Assembly (NCBI RefSeq): GCF_004795055.1
Contig: NZ_SSBJ01000019.1
Location: 62,001-126,000 of the forward strand
Reading direction: 5' to 3'
DNA from: Streptomyces sp. A1136
GTDB taxonomy: Bacteria > Actinomycetota > Actinomycetes > Streptomycetales > Streptomycetaceae
DNA: 64,000 bases
Both the position numbers and the translations under genes were made by a program. Within the stretch, counting starts at the first letter, position 1. Each line of letters begins with the position of its first letter. Below, in pieces: positions 17,685 to 25,311 of the stretch. The notes under the pieces are model-generated. The model ran no database searches and was not told the DNA's origin. It saw nothing but the letters and a program-made list of their open reading frames with translations.

Positions 17685-18937
17685 CAGGTCACCGGCAGGG
17701 TCTTGGGCCCGCGGATGAGGGCGCCCGACTGCCATTCGATCTGCTCCGGCGGCACCGCCAGCGCGAGCTTGGGGTAGCGGTCGAGCAGGGTGGCGACGAT
17801 GATCTCGGACTCCATCCGGGCCAGCATCGAGCCCACGCAGTGATGCGGTCCGTTGCCGAAGGCCATGTGCGCGATGGGGCCGCGGTCGAAGTCCAGGGTG
17901 TCGGGGTCCGGGAACACGGCCGGGTCCCGGTTGGCCGCCAGGTACGAGGAGTAGACGACCTCGCCCTGGCGGATCAGGACCCCGCCGATCTCGACGTCCC
18001 TGGTGGCGACCCGGGGGATGCCGACGCCGCTGCGGTGCGGGATGAACCGCAGCAGTTCGTCGACGGCCTGCGGGACCATCTCCGGTTCGGCGCGCAGCCG
18101 GGCGAGGTGCTCCGGATGGGTGAGCAGGGCGTAGATCATGTTGGCGCTGTTGTTGCGCACGGCGTGGGCGCCGCTCACCAGGATGGCGGTGGCCAGCGAG
18201 ACGGCCTCCGCCTCGGTGATCTCCCCGGCGTCGGCGGCCGCGGCCAGGACGGCCGCGAGGTCCTCGCCCGGCTCGTCGGTCGGCTCAGCGCGGCGGAGTT
18301 CCAGGAGCGCGACGACGCTCTCGCGGACGGTCTTCATCGCGTCGGCGCTGCGCTCCGGCGCCGGGCCGGGCGTCATGATCACGTTGGCCCAGGAGGTCAT
18401 CCCCTCACGCATGTCCCGCGGCATCCCGAGGAGATCCGCGACGGCCGCGAGCGGGAAGGGGCCGTGCAGGTGCTCGACGAGGTCGGCGGGCGAGCCCTGG
18501 CGTTCCATCTCGTCCAGGAGGCGGTCGGCGGTGGCCTGGGCGGAGGGCCGCAGCCGCTGCATGCTCTTGCCGGTGAAGGCGCGCGCCACCACCCGGCGCA
18601 TGTCGTTCAGGCGGGGTGGGTCGGCGTAGTTCAAGGACGCCTTCTGCGAGGCGATCGCGTGCGGGGAGGAGCTGGTGATCGTACGCCCGACCAGTTCCTG
18701 CCTGCTGAAGCGCGGATCGGTCGTGGCCGCCTTGACGTCGGCGTAGCGCGCCATCAGCCAGGCGCTGCCCTCGCCGAACGGCAATTGCACCCGGGTGGCC
18801 CTGCCCTCCCGGAGCCGCGCGTGGAGGAACGGGTCGAATTCCAGGGCTTCGAGGTCGTCCAGGTTCCAGCAGTGCACCGGCTCGTCCGGAGCCGGGTCCG
18901 TACGCGACCCGAGGGCCGTGTCGGGGTCCGTCGTCAT
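17681..18937 (-). CDS. Cytochrome P450, CYP158-like
   Basis: 418 residues, ATG at 18937 with GGGAGA upstream. Heme motif FGNGPHHCVGSMLARME, K-helix DELLRFIPHR, and a C-terminus SGALIRGPKTLPVTW almost the same as in the P450 at 20219, which identifies both as the CYP158 type. The I-helix is SGAHAVRNNSANM; the acidic-alcohol pair of ordinary P450s is absent, as known for CYP158A enzymes. It is divergent from rppA across 203 bp. It probably acts on tetrahydroxynaphthalene-derived quinones such as flaviolin, by oxidative coupling. Confidence 0.88.
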   Translation of the reverse strand: MTTDPDTALGSRTDPAPDEPVHCWNLDDLEALEFDPFLHARLREGRATRVQLPFGEGSAWLMARYADVKAATTDPRFSRQELVGRTITSSSPHAIASQKASLNYADPPRLNDMRRVVARAFTGKSMQRLRPSAQATADRLLDEMERQGSPADLVEHLHGPFPLAAVADLLGMPRDMREGMTSWANVIMTPGPAPERSADAMKTVRESVVALLELRRAEPTDEPGEDLAAVLAAAADAGEITEAEAVSLATAILVSGAHAVRNNSANMIYALLTHPEHLARLRAEPEMVPQAVDELLRFIPHRSGVGIPRVATRDVEIGGVLIRQGEVVYSSYLAANRDPAVFPDPDTLDFDRGPIAHMAFGNGPHHCVGSMLARMESEIIVATLLDRYPKLALAVPPEQIEWQSGALIRGPKTLPVTW

Positions 18938-19140
18938 GGTTGTCTCCCAGCCTTGAAGTCACTCCCGGTAGGCGAATACGCCGGGAATCCGGCTGACGAT
19001 CCCTTCCCGGCGCCGGCCGGCTCCGCTGCCTGCGCCTGCGACTCTCACCGGATTGGCCCACGTCACCAGCGGCTCAGTCCGACGCGCGGAACCGACCCGG
19101 GTCCGTGAGGCTTTGTCGGGAAATGAAAGGAGAGCCGACT
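18938..19140. promoter_or_regulatory. Divergent promoter region of the pigment locus
   Basis: 203 bp between the minus-strand P450 start and the rppA GTG. It holds an interrupted inverted repeat TCCCGG (18963-18968) and CCGGGA (18981-18986) close to the P450 start, a candidate operator. The rppA ribosome site AAGGAGAG is at about 19129-19136. Promoter hexamers cannot be fixed by eye. Confidence 0.5.
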
Positions 19141-20202
19141 GTGGCGACTCTGTGTAGGCCAACGGTGAACGTGCCCGAGCACGTGATCACCATGGAGCAG
19201 ACCCTGGATCTGGCCCGGTCCGTTCACGCCGATCACCCGCAACTCGACCTGGCCCTGCGATTGATCCGGAACACCGGCGTCGCGAAGCGGCACATCGTGC
19301 GTCCCATCGAGGAGACCCTGAAGCACCCCGGTCTCGAACAGCGCAACGCCGTGTACGAGGCCGAGGCCAAGGCGCGGGTACCGGCGGTGGTGCGGGCGGC
19401 CCTCGACGACGCGCAGCTGCGTCCCCAGGACATCGATCTGATCATCTTCGTGTCGTGCACCGGCTTCCTGATGCCGTCGCTGACCGCCTGGATGATCAAT
19501 TCGATGGGTTTCCGCACCGACACGAGACAGCTCCCCATCGCCCAGCTGGGCTGTGCGGCGGGCGGGGCCGCGGTGAACCGGGCGCACGACTTCTGCACCG
19601 CGTACCCGGAGGCGAACGCGCTGATCGTTTCCTGCGAGTTCTGCTCGCTGTGTTACCAGCCGAGCGACCTGGAGGTCGGCAACCTGCTCTCCAACGGCCT
19701 CTTCGGTGACGGCGTCGGCGCCGCCGTCGTCCGCGGCCGGGGCGGAACGGGCATGGACCTCCACCGCAACGGGTCGTACATCATCCCCGACACGGAGGAT
19801 TGGATCATGTACGACGTCAAGGCCACCGGATTCCACTTCAAGCTCGACCGACGTGTCCCGGGCACGATGGAGCCGCTCGCCCCGTCACTCAAACGCCTCG
19901 CCCAGGCGCACGGATGGGACGCCGCCGCACTGGATTTCTACATCATCCACGCAGGTGGCCCCCGCATCCTGGACGACCTCAGCAAGTACCTCGGTGTGCC
20001 TGCCGAGGCATTCCGCTTCAGTCGGGCCACACTGACGGAATACGGCAACATCGCAAGCGCCGTGGTCCTGGACGCCCTGCGCCGTCTCTTCGACGAGAAC
20101 GGCACCGTCGATGCCGCGAAGGGCATGCTCGCGGGGTTCGGACCCGGCATCACCGCCGAGATCTCACTCGGGAGCTGGGTTTCGGAGCCGGCGTCCCCGT
20201 GA
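19141..20202 (+). CDS. rppA: 1,3,6,8-tetrahydroxynaphthalene synthase (type III PKS)
   Basis: 353 residues from the GTG at 19141 (AAGGAGAG upstream); the first residues ATLCRPTVNVPEHVITM match RppA. The nucleophile is Cys138 in PIAQLGCAAGGAAVNRAHDF, with the His of YIIHAGGPRILDDL and the Asn of TLTEYGNIAS completing the triad. SCEFCSLCYQP is also characteristic. RppA joins five malonyl-CoA units and cyclises them to THN, which oxidises to flaviolin and polymerises to melanin-like pigment. It heads an operon with the P450 (16 bp later) and the cupin gene. Compared with S. griseus RppA the C-terminus is shorter by about 20 residues. Confidence 0.96.
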   Translation: MATLCRPTVNVPEHVITMEQTLDLARSVHADHPQLDLALRLIRNTGVAKRHIVRPIEETLKHPGLEQRNAVYEAEAKARVPAVVRAALDDAQLRPQDIDLIIFVSCTGFLMPSLTAWMINSMGFRTDTRQLPIAQLGCAAGGAAVNRAHDFCTAYPEANALIVSCEFCSLCYQPSDLEVGNLLSNGLFGDGVGAAVVRGRGGTGMDLHRNGSYIIPDTEDWIMYDVKATGFHFKLDRRVPGTMEPLAPSLKRLAQAHGWDAAALDFYIIHAGGPRILDDLSKYLGVPAEAFRFSRATLTEYGNIASAVVLDALRRLFDENGTVDAAKGMLAGFGPGITAEISLGSWVSEPASP

Positions 20203-20218
20203 GGGAGGAATCCGAACG

Positions 20219-21454
20219 ATGCTGAAGGACGGCCCCGCCACCTCAAGGCCACCCGTCACGCACTGGCCCGCCTTGGACCTGGACGGGGTCGACTTCGACC
20301 CCGTCCTCGCCGAGCTGATGCGCGCGGGGCCGATCACCCGCATCAAACTGCCCAACGGAAGTGGGTGGGCCTGGCTCGTGTGCCGCTACGACGACGTGCG
20401 GATGGTCGCCAACGACCCCCGGTTCAGCCGCAAGCTCGTCATGGAGCACGACGTCACCCGCCTGGCCCCCCACTTCATCCCGGCTCCCGGCGCGGTCAGC
20501 TTCGAGGACCCGCCCGACCACACGCGGCTGCGCCGTACCATCGCCGCCGCGTTCACGACCGCGGGAGTGGAGCGCCTGCGGACCAGGGCGCAGCGGATGC
20601 TGGACGAACTCGTCGACGCGATCCTGCGCGACGGCCCGCCGGCGGACCTCACGGAACGGCTGCTGGCGCCGTTCCCGCTCGCGGTCGTCTGCGAACTGAT
20701 GGGGATTCCGGCCGAGGACCGCCCCGAGGTCCACGAATGGACCACCATGATCCTGTCCTCCGCGCAGGGCGCCGAGCGCAGTGAGCAGGCGAAGACGCGG
20801 ATGTGCGCGTACCTGGGCGAGCGGCTGCGGGCCGGCGGCGGCGCCACGGGCGACGACGACGGCGAGGTGGGCGATGTCATCGGCCTGCTCGCCCGGGCCG
20901 TCGAGACCGGGGAGGTCACCGAGGAGGAGGCCGTCGGTGTGGCCCTGCTCGTGCAGATCGGCGGCGAGGCGGTCACCAACAACGTCGGCAACATGGTGTA
21001 CATCCTGTTGACCCGGCCCGAGCTGATGGACAAGCTGCGTGCCACGCCGGACCTGCGGCCCTCGGCGCTCAACGAGCTCCTGCGCTACATCCCGCACCGC
21101 AACTCGGTCGGGCTCTCCCGGATCGCCCTGGAGGACGTCGAGGTCGCCGGCCAGGTCATCCGCGCCGGCGAGGCGGTGTACGTCTCCTACCTCGCCGCGA
21201 ACCGGGACCCGGAGGTCTTCCCCGAGCCGGACGAGATCCTGCCGGACCGCACGCCCAACGCGCACGTCTCCTTCGGCTACGGGCCGCACTTCTGCCCCGG
21301 CAACATGCTGGCCCGCCTGGAGTCCGAGCTGCTCGTGAACGCGCTGCTGGACCGTTTCCCCGACCCGCGGTTCGCGGTGCCGGTGGAGGAGCTGGGCTGG
21401 CGGCCGGGGGCGCTCATCCGCGGACCCGAGGCGCTGCCGGTGACCTGGTCATGA
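20219..21454 (+). CDS. Cytochrome P450, CYP158A2-like flaviolin oxidase
   Basis: 411 residues, ATG at 20219 with GGAGGA nine bases before. Heme motif FGYGPHFCPGNMLARLE, K-helix NELLRYIPHR, then SVGLSRIALEDVEV, which closely matches CYP158A2 of S. coelicolor. The I-helix is IGGEAVTNNVGNM, again without the usual Thr in place. CYP158A2 couples flaviolin into dimers and trimers, giving UV-protective pigment. The gene lies between rppA and the cupin gene, whose ATG overlaps its stop (ATGA), so all three are made together. Confidence 0.93.
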   Translation: MLKDGPATSRPPVTHWPALDLDGVDFDPVLAELMRAGPITRIKLPNGSGWAWLVCRYDDVRMVANDPRFSRKLVMEHDVTRLAPHFIPAPGAVSFEDPPDHTRLRRTIAAAFTTAGVERLRTRAQRMLDELVDAILRDGPPADLTERLLAPFPLAVVCELMGIPAEDRPEVHEWTTMILSSAQGAERSEQAKTRMCAYLGERLRAGGGATGDDDGEVGDVIGLLARAVETGEVTEEEAVGVALLVQIGGEAVTNNVGNMVYILLTRPELMDKLRATPDLRPSALNELLRYIPHRNSVGLSRIALEDVEVAGQVIRAGEAVYVSYLAANRDPEVFPEPDEILPDRTPNAHVSFGYGPHFCPGNMLARLESELLVNALLDRFPDPRFAVPVEELGWRPGALIRGPEALPVTWS

Positions 21455-21987
21455 CCGCGCACCTGGCCCGGGACGGACTGCTGGTGCCGCCCGGACACGG
21501 GCGCACCCTGCACACCCCCGCCCAGCAGGTCACCTTCAAGGTCACCGGCGAGGACTCGCGGGTCGCCTCCAGTTTCGAGGTCGTGGTACCGCCCGGATTC
21601 GACGTCGGGGCGCACCTGCACACCCGCAGCGAAGAACTGTTCTACGTCCTGGAGGGTGAACTCGACGTGATGGCGTTCGAGCCTCGCGTCCGTTCCGGCG
21701 ACGACTGGCGACGCTGGGAGTCGCTCGACGGCCGCCAGGTCGTCCGGGCGACCCCGGGGACGGTCATCGTCGTACCGCCCGGCTGTCCGCACGCCTTCGC
21801 CAACCCCACGGGGGAACCGGCCCGGATGTTCTTCCAGGCCTCACCCCCGCCCGACCACGAACGGTACTTCGAGGAGCTACTCGAACTGCTCGACGGCAAC
21901 GCCTCACCGGACGCCTCGGCGATCCGGGACCTGCGGGCGCGCTACGACATCGAGCAGCTGACACCGCTGCGCCACAGCCTGTCCTGA
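21451..21987 (+). CDS. momA: Cupin quinone-forming monooxygenase, MomA-like
   Basis: 178 residues, ATGA overlap with the P450 gene. Single cupin fold: motif 1 GAHLHTRSEELFYVLEGEL and motif 2 GCPHAFANPTGEPARM. In Streptomyces the cupin gene following rppA is MomA, which turns THN into flaviolin. Position and length agree with that role. It ends the pigment operon; a 16-bp palindrome follows at 22016. Confidence 0.88.
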   Translation: MTAHLARDGLLVPPGHGRTLHTPAQQVTFKVTGEDSRVASSFEVVVPPGFDVGAHLHTRSEELFYVLEGELDVMAFEPRVRSGDDWRRWESLDGRQVVRATPGTVIVVPPGCPHAFANPTGEPARMFFQASPPPDHERYFEELLELLDGNASPDASAIRDLRARYDIEQLTPLRHSLS

Positions 21988-22015
21988 CCGCCCGACCGAC
22001 CGGCCGAACCGACGA

Positions 22016-22031
22016 CGGACCCGCGGGTCCG
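22016..22031. terminator. Palindrome after the pigment operon
   Basis: CGGACCCGCGGGTCCG, a perfect 16-bp palindrome 29 bp after the momA stop, inside a C/G-rich intergenic stretch that also repeats GGCCGACCGGCC-like elements. Probable terminator; as an uninterrupted palindrome it could also be a protein site of the next gene. Confidence 0.4.
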
Positions 22032-22111
22032 GGGAGCGATCGGCCGACCGGCCACGGCCCGGACACCGTTCCACCCATCGCAACCCCCCATCACCACGCT
22101 CGGGAGACTCC

Positions 22112-22909
22112 ATGCTGCGCACTCGCCGCACGCTTCGCACCGCGACGTATGCACTGGCCGCCACCGTGGCCACCACCGCCTCGCTCGCCGCGGGTCCGGC
22201 CACGGCCGCCGAACCCCTGCCGTCCCACTGGTGTTACGTCAACGGCAAGGAGGCCCGGCCCGGACCGATCGTGGAGGGGACGAACGGCCCCGACACCATC
22301 GTGTGCGAGAACGACGTCGAGAACGCCATCATCGACGGCAAGGGCGGCAACGACAACATCCGGGTGAAGGGCATGCTCATCGACGCCCAGGTGCTCGGCG
22401 GCGAGGGCGACGACACGCTCCAGGTCAACAACCTCTTCCCGCGCAACGGCAATTCGACGGTGCGCGGCGGCCTGGGCAACGACACGATCATCACCGCCCT
22501 TGTCGCCGGCACGGCGGCGCACGGAGCCGCCGTCTACGGCGACCACGGTGACGACAAGATCACCACCGGCAGCGTGATGGGCCAGCCCGGCGAGTACGAG
22601 CGCGGCGGCGGTCAGGTCTTCGGCAACGACGGCAACGACGTGATCCGCACGGGCAACGTCGACCTGGGCGGCCGGGTCCTCGGCGGTGCCAACGACGACG
22701 TCATCGAGCCCAAGTCGGTGGGCTCGGAATCCGCCGGCGTCATCCTGGGCGGTCCCGGCGACGACCAGGTCCGCGGCCAGAACGACGCCGTCCTGACCAT
22801 CGGACCCGGCTACGGACAGGTCGACGGCGGCATCGGCACCAACCACTGCAAGGTGAAGCACTTCTCGACCGGCGACCGGATCCGCAGCTCAGTCGCGAAC
22901 TGCCTCTGA
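22112..22909 (+). CDS. Secreted RTX-like repeat protein
   Basis: 265 residues with a signal peptide (TATYALAATVATTASLAAG). The mature part has at least six nonapeptide-like Gly/Asp turns (GGEGDDTLQ, GGLGNDTII, GDHGDDKIT, GNDGNDVIR, GGANDDVIE, GGPGDDQVR) that form a calcium-binding parallel beta roll in RTX proteins. Two Cys near each end (HWCYVNG with IVCEND; NHCKVK with ANCL) could staple the fold. In Streptomyces small RTX-like proteins have no known role. The last 21 bp overlap the end of the convergent exporter gene. Confidence 0.8.
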   Translation: MLRTRRTLRTATYALAATVATTASLAAGPATAAEPLPSHWCYVNGKEARPGPIVEGTNGPDTIVCENDVENAIIDGKGGNDNIRVKGMLIDAQVLGGEGDDTLQVNNLFPRNGNSTVRGGLGNDTIITALVAGTAAHGAAVYGDHGDDKITTGSVMGQPGEYERGGGQVFGNDGNDVIRTGNVDLGGRVLGGANDDVIEPKSVGSESAGVILGGPGDDQVRGQNDAVLTIGPGYGQVDGGIGTNHCKVKHFSTGDRIRSSVANCL

Positions 22910-24418
22910 TCCCCGGTGTTCCCCGGGGCTCGGGTGGCGCCGCGCCACCGAGAGTCCCTCGGGCAGCATGGACCACGTCAGGGCGGCTCCGGCGGCGAAG
23001 ACCGCGGCCGACGCCGTGAACGCGGCGTGACAGCCCTCCACAGCAGCCCGGGCCGCGGTGAGCGGCCCGGGCTGCCGGTGCGTGGCCAGGTAGCCGGCGG
23101 TCGCGGCGGCCGCGACCGTGCTCATCAGGGCCGTGCCGATGGAACCGCCGACCTGGCGCATCGAGTTGACGGTGGCGGAGCCGACTCCGGCCTCCCCGGG
23201 CGCGATGCCCGCCGTGGCGAGGTTCATGGCCGTCGCGGTCACCACTCCCACACCGAGGCCGGCCGCGATCTGGGCCGGCAGCACCTCGGCCGCGTAGGAC
23301 CCGTCGACGGAGAGCCGGGTCAGCCAGGCCATCCCGGCCGCCGCCAGCAGCATCCCGGCGGCCACGCGGGTGCGGCCGCCGACCTTGCGGAGCAGGGCTG
23401 TGCCGCTGCCCATCGCGCTGAACATGATGGCGCCGGACATCGGCAGGAAGGCCAGACCGGTCCTGGCCGGACCGTAGCCGCGGGTGTGCTGGAGGTAGAA
23501 CGTCAGGAACAGGAACACCCCGAAGGTGGCGACGCCGGCGATGAACACGGCCAGCAGGGCCGCGCCCCGGACCCGGTCGAGCACGATCCGCAGCGGCAGC
23601 AGCGGATGCGGGGAGCGGGCCTGCCACGCGGCGAACGCGGCGAGCAGCAGGACGCCGACGCAGAGCAGACCCCCGGTGCGCACGGAGGCCCAGCCGTCGG
23701 AGCCCGCCCCGGCGAGCCCGTAGACGAAGCAGAACAGGCCGGTCGAGGCCAGGGCGGTACCGGGCAGGTCCAGCCGGGTCCGGGCAGCGGCGGGCTGCGG
23801 CGGGAGCAGCAGGAGCGCCCCGATGACGGCGGCGACGGCGAAGAGCACGTTCACGTACAGGGTGGAGCGCCAGCTGAGGTGCTCGGTGAGCACGCCGCCC
23901 AGCAGCAGTCCCACGGCCCCGCCGGAGGAGGCCAGGGCCCCGAACACGCCGAAGGCCCGGCCCCGGTCCGCGGGGGTGGTGAACGTGGTCGTGAGCAGGG
24001 AGAGGGCCGCGGGCGCCAGCAGGGCCGCGAAGACGCCCTGGCAGGCGCGGGCGCCGACCAGCAGACCGAAGGTGGCCGCGGAACCGCCGACCGCGGAGGA
24101 CACCGCGAAACCGACCTGGCCGATGACGAAGGCCCGGCGGCGGCCGAACAGGTCGGCGAGTCTGCCGCCGAGCAGCAGCAGACTGCCGAAGGCCATGGCG
24201 TACGCGGTCACCACCCACTGGCGCTGGCCGTCGGAGAAGCCGATGTCGGTCTGGGCCGAGGGCAGGGCGATGTTCACGATGGTGGCGTCCAGGACGACCA
24301 TGACCTGGGCGAGGCCGATCACCGCCAGGATCCACCAGCGGCGCGGATCGGGCCGCGGTGCGGCGCCCGGCGCGTCGGCGGCGGTGCTGGTTCCGGGACC
24401 GGTGGGTTCTGTGGACAC
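22889..24418 (-). CDS. MFS drug exporter, DHA2 (14-TM) type
   Basis: 509 residues from a GTG at 24418 with GGAGGG seven bases upstream. Motif A GGRLADLFGRRRAFV follows TM2; motif C-like GVFGALASSGGAVGLLLGG marks a proton antiporter. Fourteen hydrophobic segments can be counted. The N-terminal motif IVNIALPSAQTDIG is typical of DHA2 exporters of drugs and antibiotics. No TetR or MarR regulator is adjacent. It may export a small molecule, perhaps related to the pigment locus 1.4 kb away, but this is only proximity. Confidence 0.9.
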   Translation of the reverse strand: MSTEPTGPGTSTAADAPGAAPRPDPRRWWILAVIGLAQVMVVLDATIVNIALPSAQTDIGFSDGQRQWVVTAYAMAFGSLLLLGGRLADLFGRRRAFVIGQVGFAVSSAVGGSAATFGLLVGARACQGVFAALLAPAALSLLTTTFTTPADRGRAFGVFGALASSGGAVGLLLGGVLTEHLSWRSTLYVNVLFAVAAVIGALLLLPPQPAAARTRLDLPGTALASTGLFCFVYGLAGAGSDGWASVRTGGLLCVGVLLLAAFAAWQARSPHPLLPLRIVLDRVRGAALLAVFIAGVATFGVFLFLTFYLQHTRGYGPARTGLAFLPMSGAIMFSAMGSGTALLRKVGGRTRVAAGMLLAAAGMAWLTRLSVDGSYAAEVLPAQIAAGLGVGVVTATAMNLATAGIAPGEAGVGSATVNSMRQVGGSIGTALMSTVAAAATAGYLATHRQPGPLTAARAAVEGCHAAFTASAAVFAAGAALTWSMLPEGLSVARRHPSPGEHRGSEAVRD

Positions 24419-24629
24419 GGTGGCCCTCCAAGGATTCCACTCGTACTGGCGGACGGGGTGTCTGCTTCGACAGTGGGCGAGCGGAGCCCCCGGGCCGGGC
24501 CCCTGGCCCGTACGCCACGCCACGATGCCGTCCGGACGGACCAGCGCGCCGGGCCGGCGGGGGCCGTGACCGGGGGTGACGCGTGGGCGCGTGGAACGGC
24601 GGGGCGGGTCGATCCCGTAGGCTCGGCGG

Positions 24630-25250
24630 ATGGCGAAGTACTTCGATGTGCACCCCGAGAACCCCCAGCAGCGCACGATCGGCAACGTGGCCGACAGCAT
24701 CCGCTCCGGCGCGCTCGTCGCGTATCCGACCGATTCCCTGTACGCGCTGGGCTGCCAGCTCGGCAACCGGGAAGGTCTCGACCGGATCCGCTCCATCCGC
24801 GACCTCGACGACCGGCACCACTTCACCCTCGTCTGCCAGAACTTCGCCCAGCTGGGGCAGTTCGTGCAGATCGACAACGACGTGTTCCGCGCGATCAAGG
24901 CGGCCACGCCGGGCAGCTACACCTTCATCCTGCCCGCCACCAAGGAAGTGCCGCGCCAGCTGCTGCACCCGAAGAAGAAGACGGTCGGGGTCCGCATCCC
25001 GGACCACACGCTCGTCCAGGCCCTGCTCGCGGAGATCGGCGAACCGCTGCTGTCCAGCAGCCTGCTGCTGCCCGACGAGCCCGAGCCGCTGACGCAGGGC
25101 TGGGAGATCAAGGAGCGGCTCGACCACGTCGTGGACATCGTCGTCGACTCGGGCGACTGCGGGACGCAGCCGACCACGGTCATCGACTTCTCGGGCGGCG
25201 GGGCCGAGATCGTCCGCTACGGCGCCGGGGACCCGACCCGCTTCGAGTAG
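24630..25250 (+). CDS. Sua5/YciO/YrdC-family protein
   Basis: 206 residues. The YrdC fold is visible in GALVAYPTDSLYALGCQLGN, the KKKTVGVRIPDH segment and SSSLLLPDE. The family includes threonylcarbamoyl-AMP synthase (tRNA t6A37 formation). The exact YciO subgroup, which this resembles by the order of these motifs and by its length, is shown or suspected to have much weaker activity, so the essential synthase of this organism may be a different gene. Transcribed alone. Confidence 0.85.
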   Translation: MAKYFDVHPENPQQRTIGNVADSIRSGALVAYPTDSLYALGCQLGNREGLDRIRSIRDLDDRHHFTLVCQNFAQLGQFVQIDNDVFRAIKAATPGSYTFILPATKEVPRQLLHPKKKTVGVRIPDHTLVQALLAEIGEPLLSSSLLLPDEPEPLTQGWEIKERLDHVVDIVVDSGDCGTQPTTVIDFSGGGAEIVRYGAGDPTRFE

Positions 25251-25311
25251 CCCGCCGCGCGAGGGCGGCTCGGGGCCGCCCGCGCGCGGAGACCCGCCCC
25301 GAGGGGTGCCT

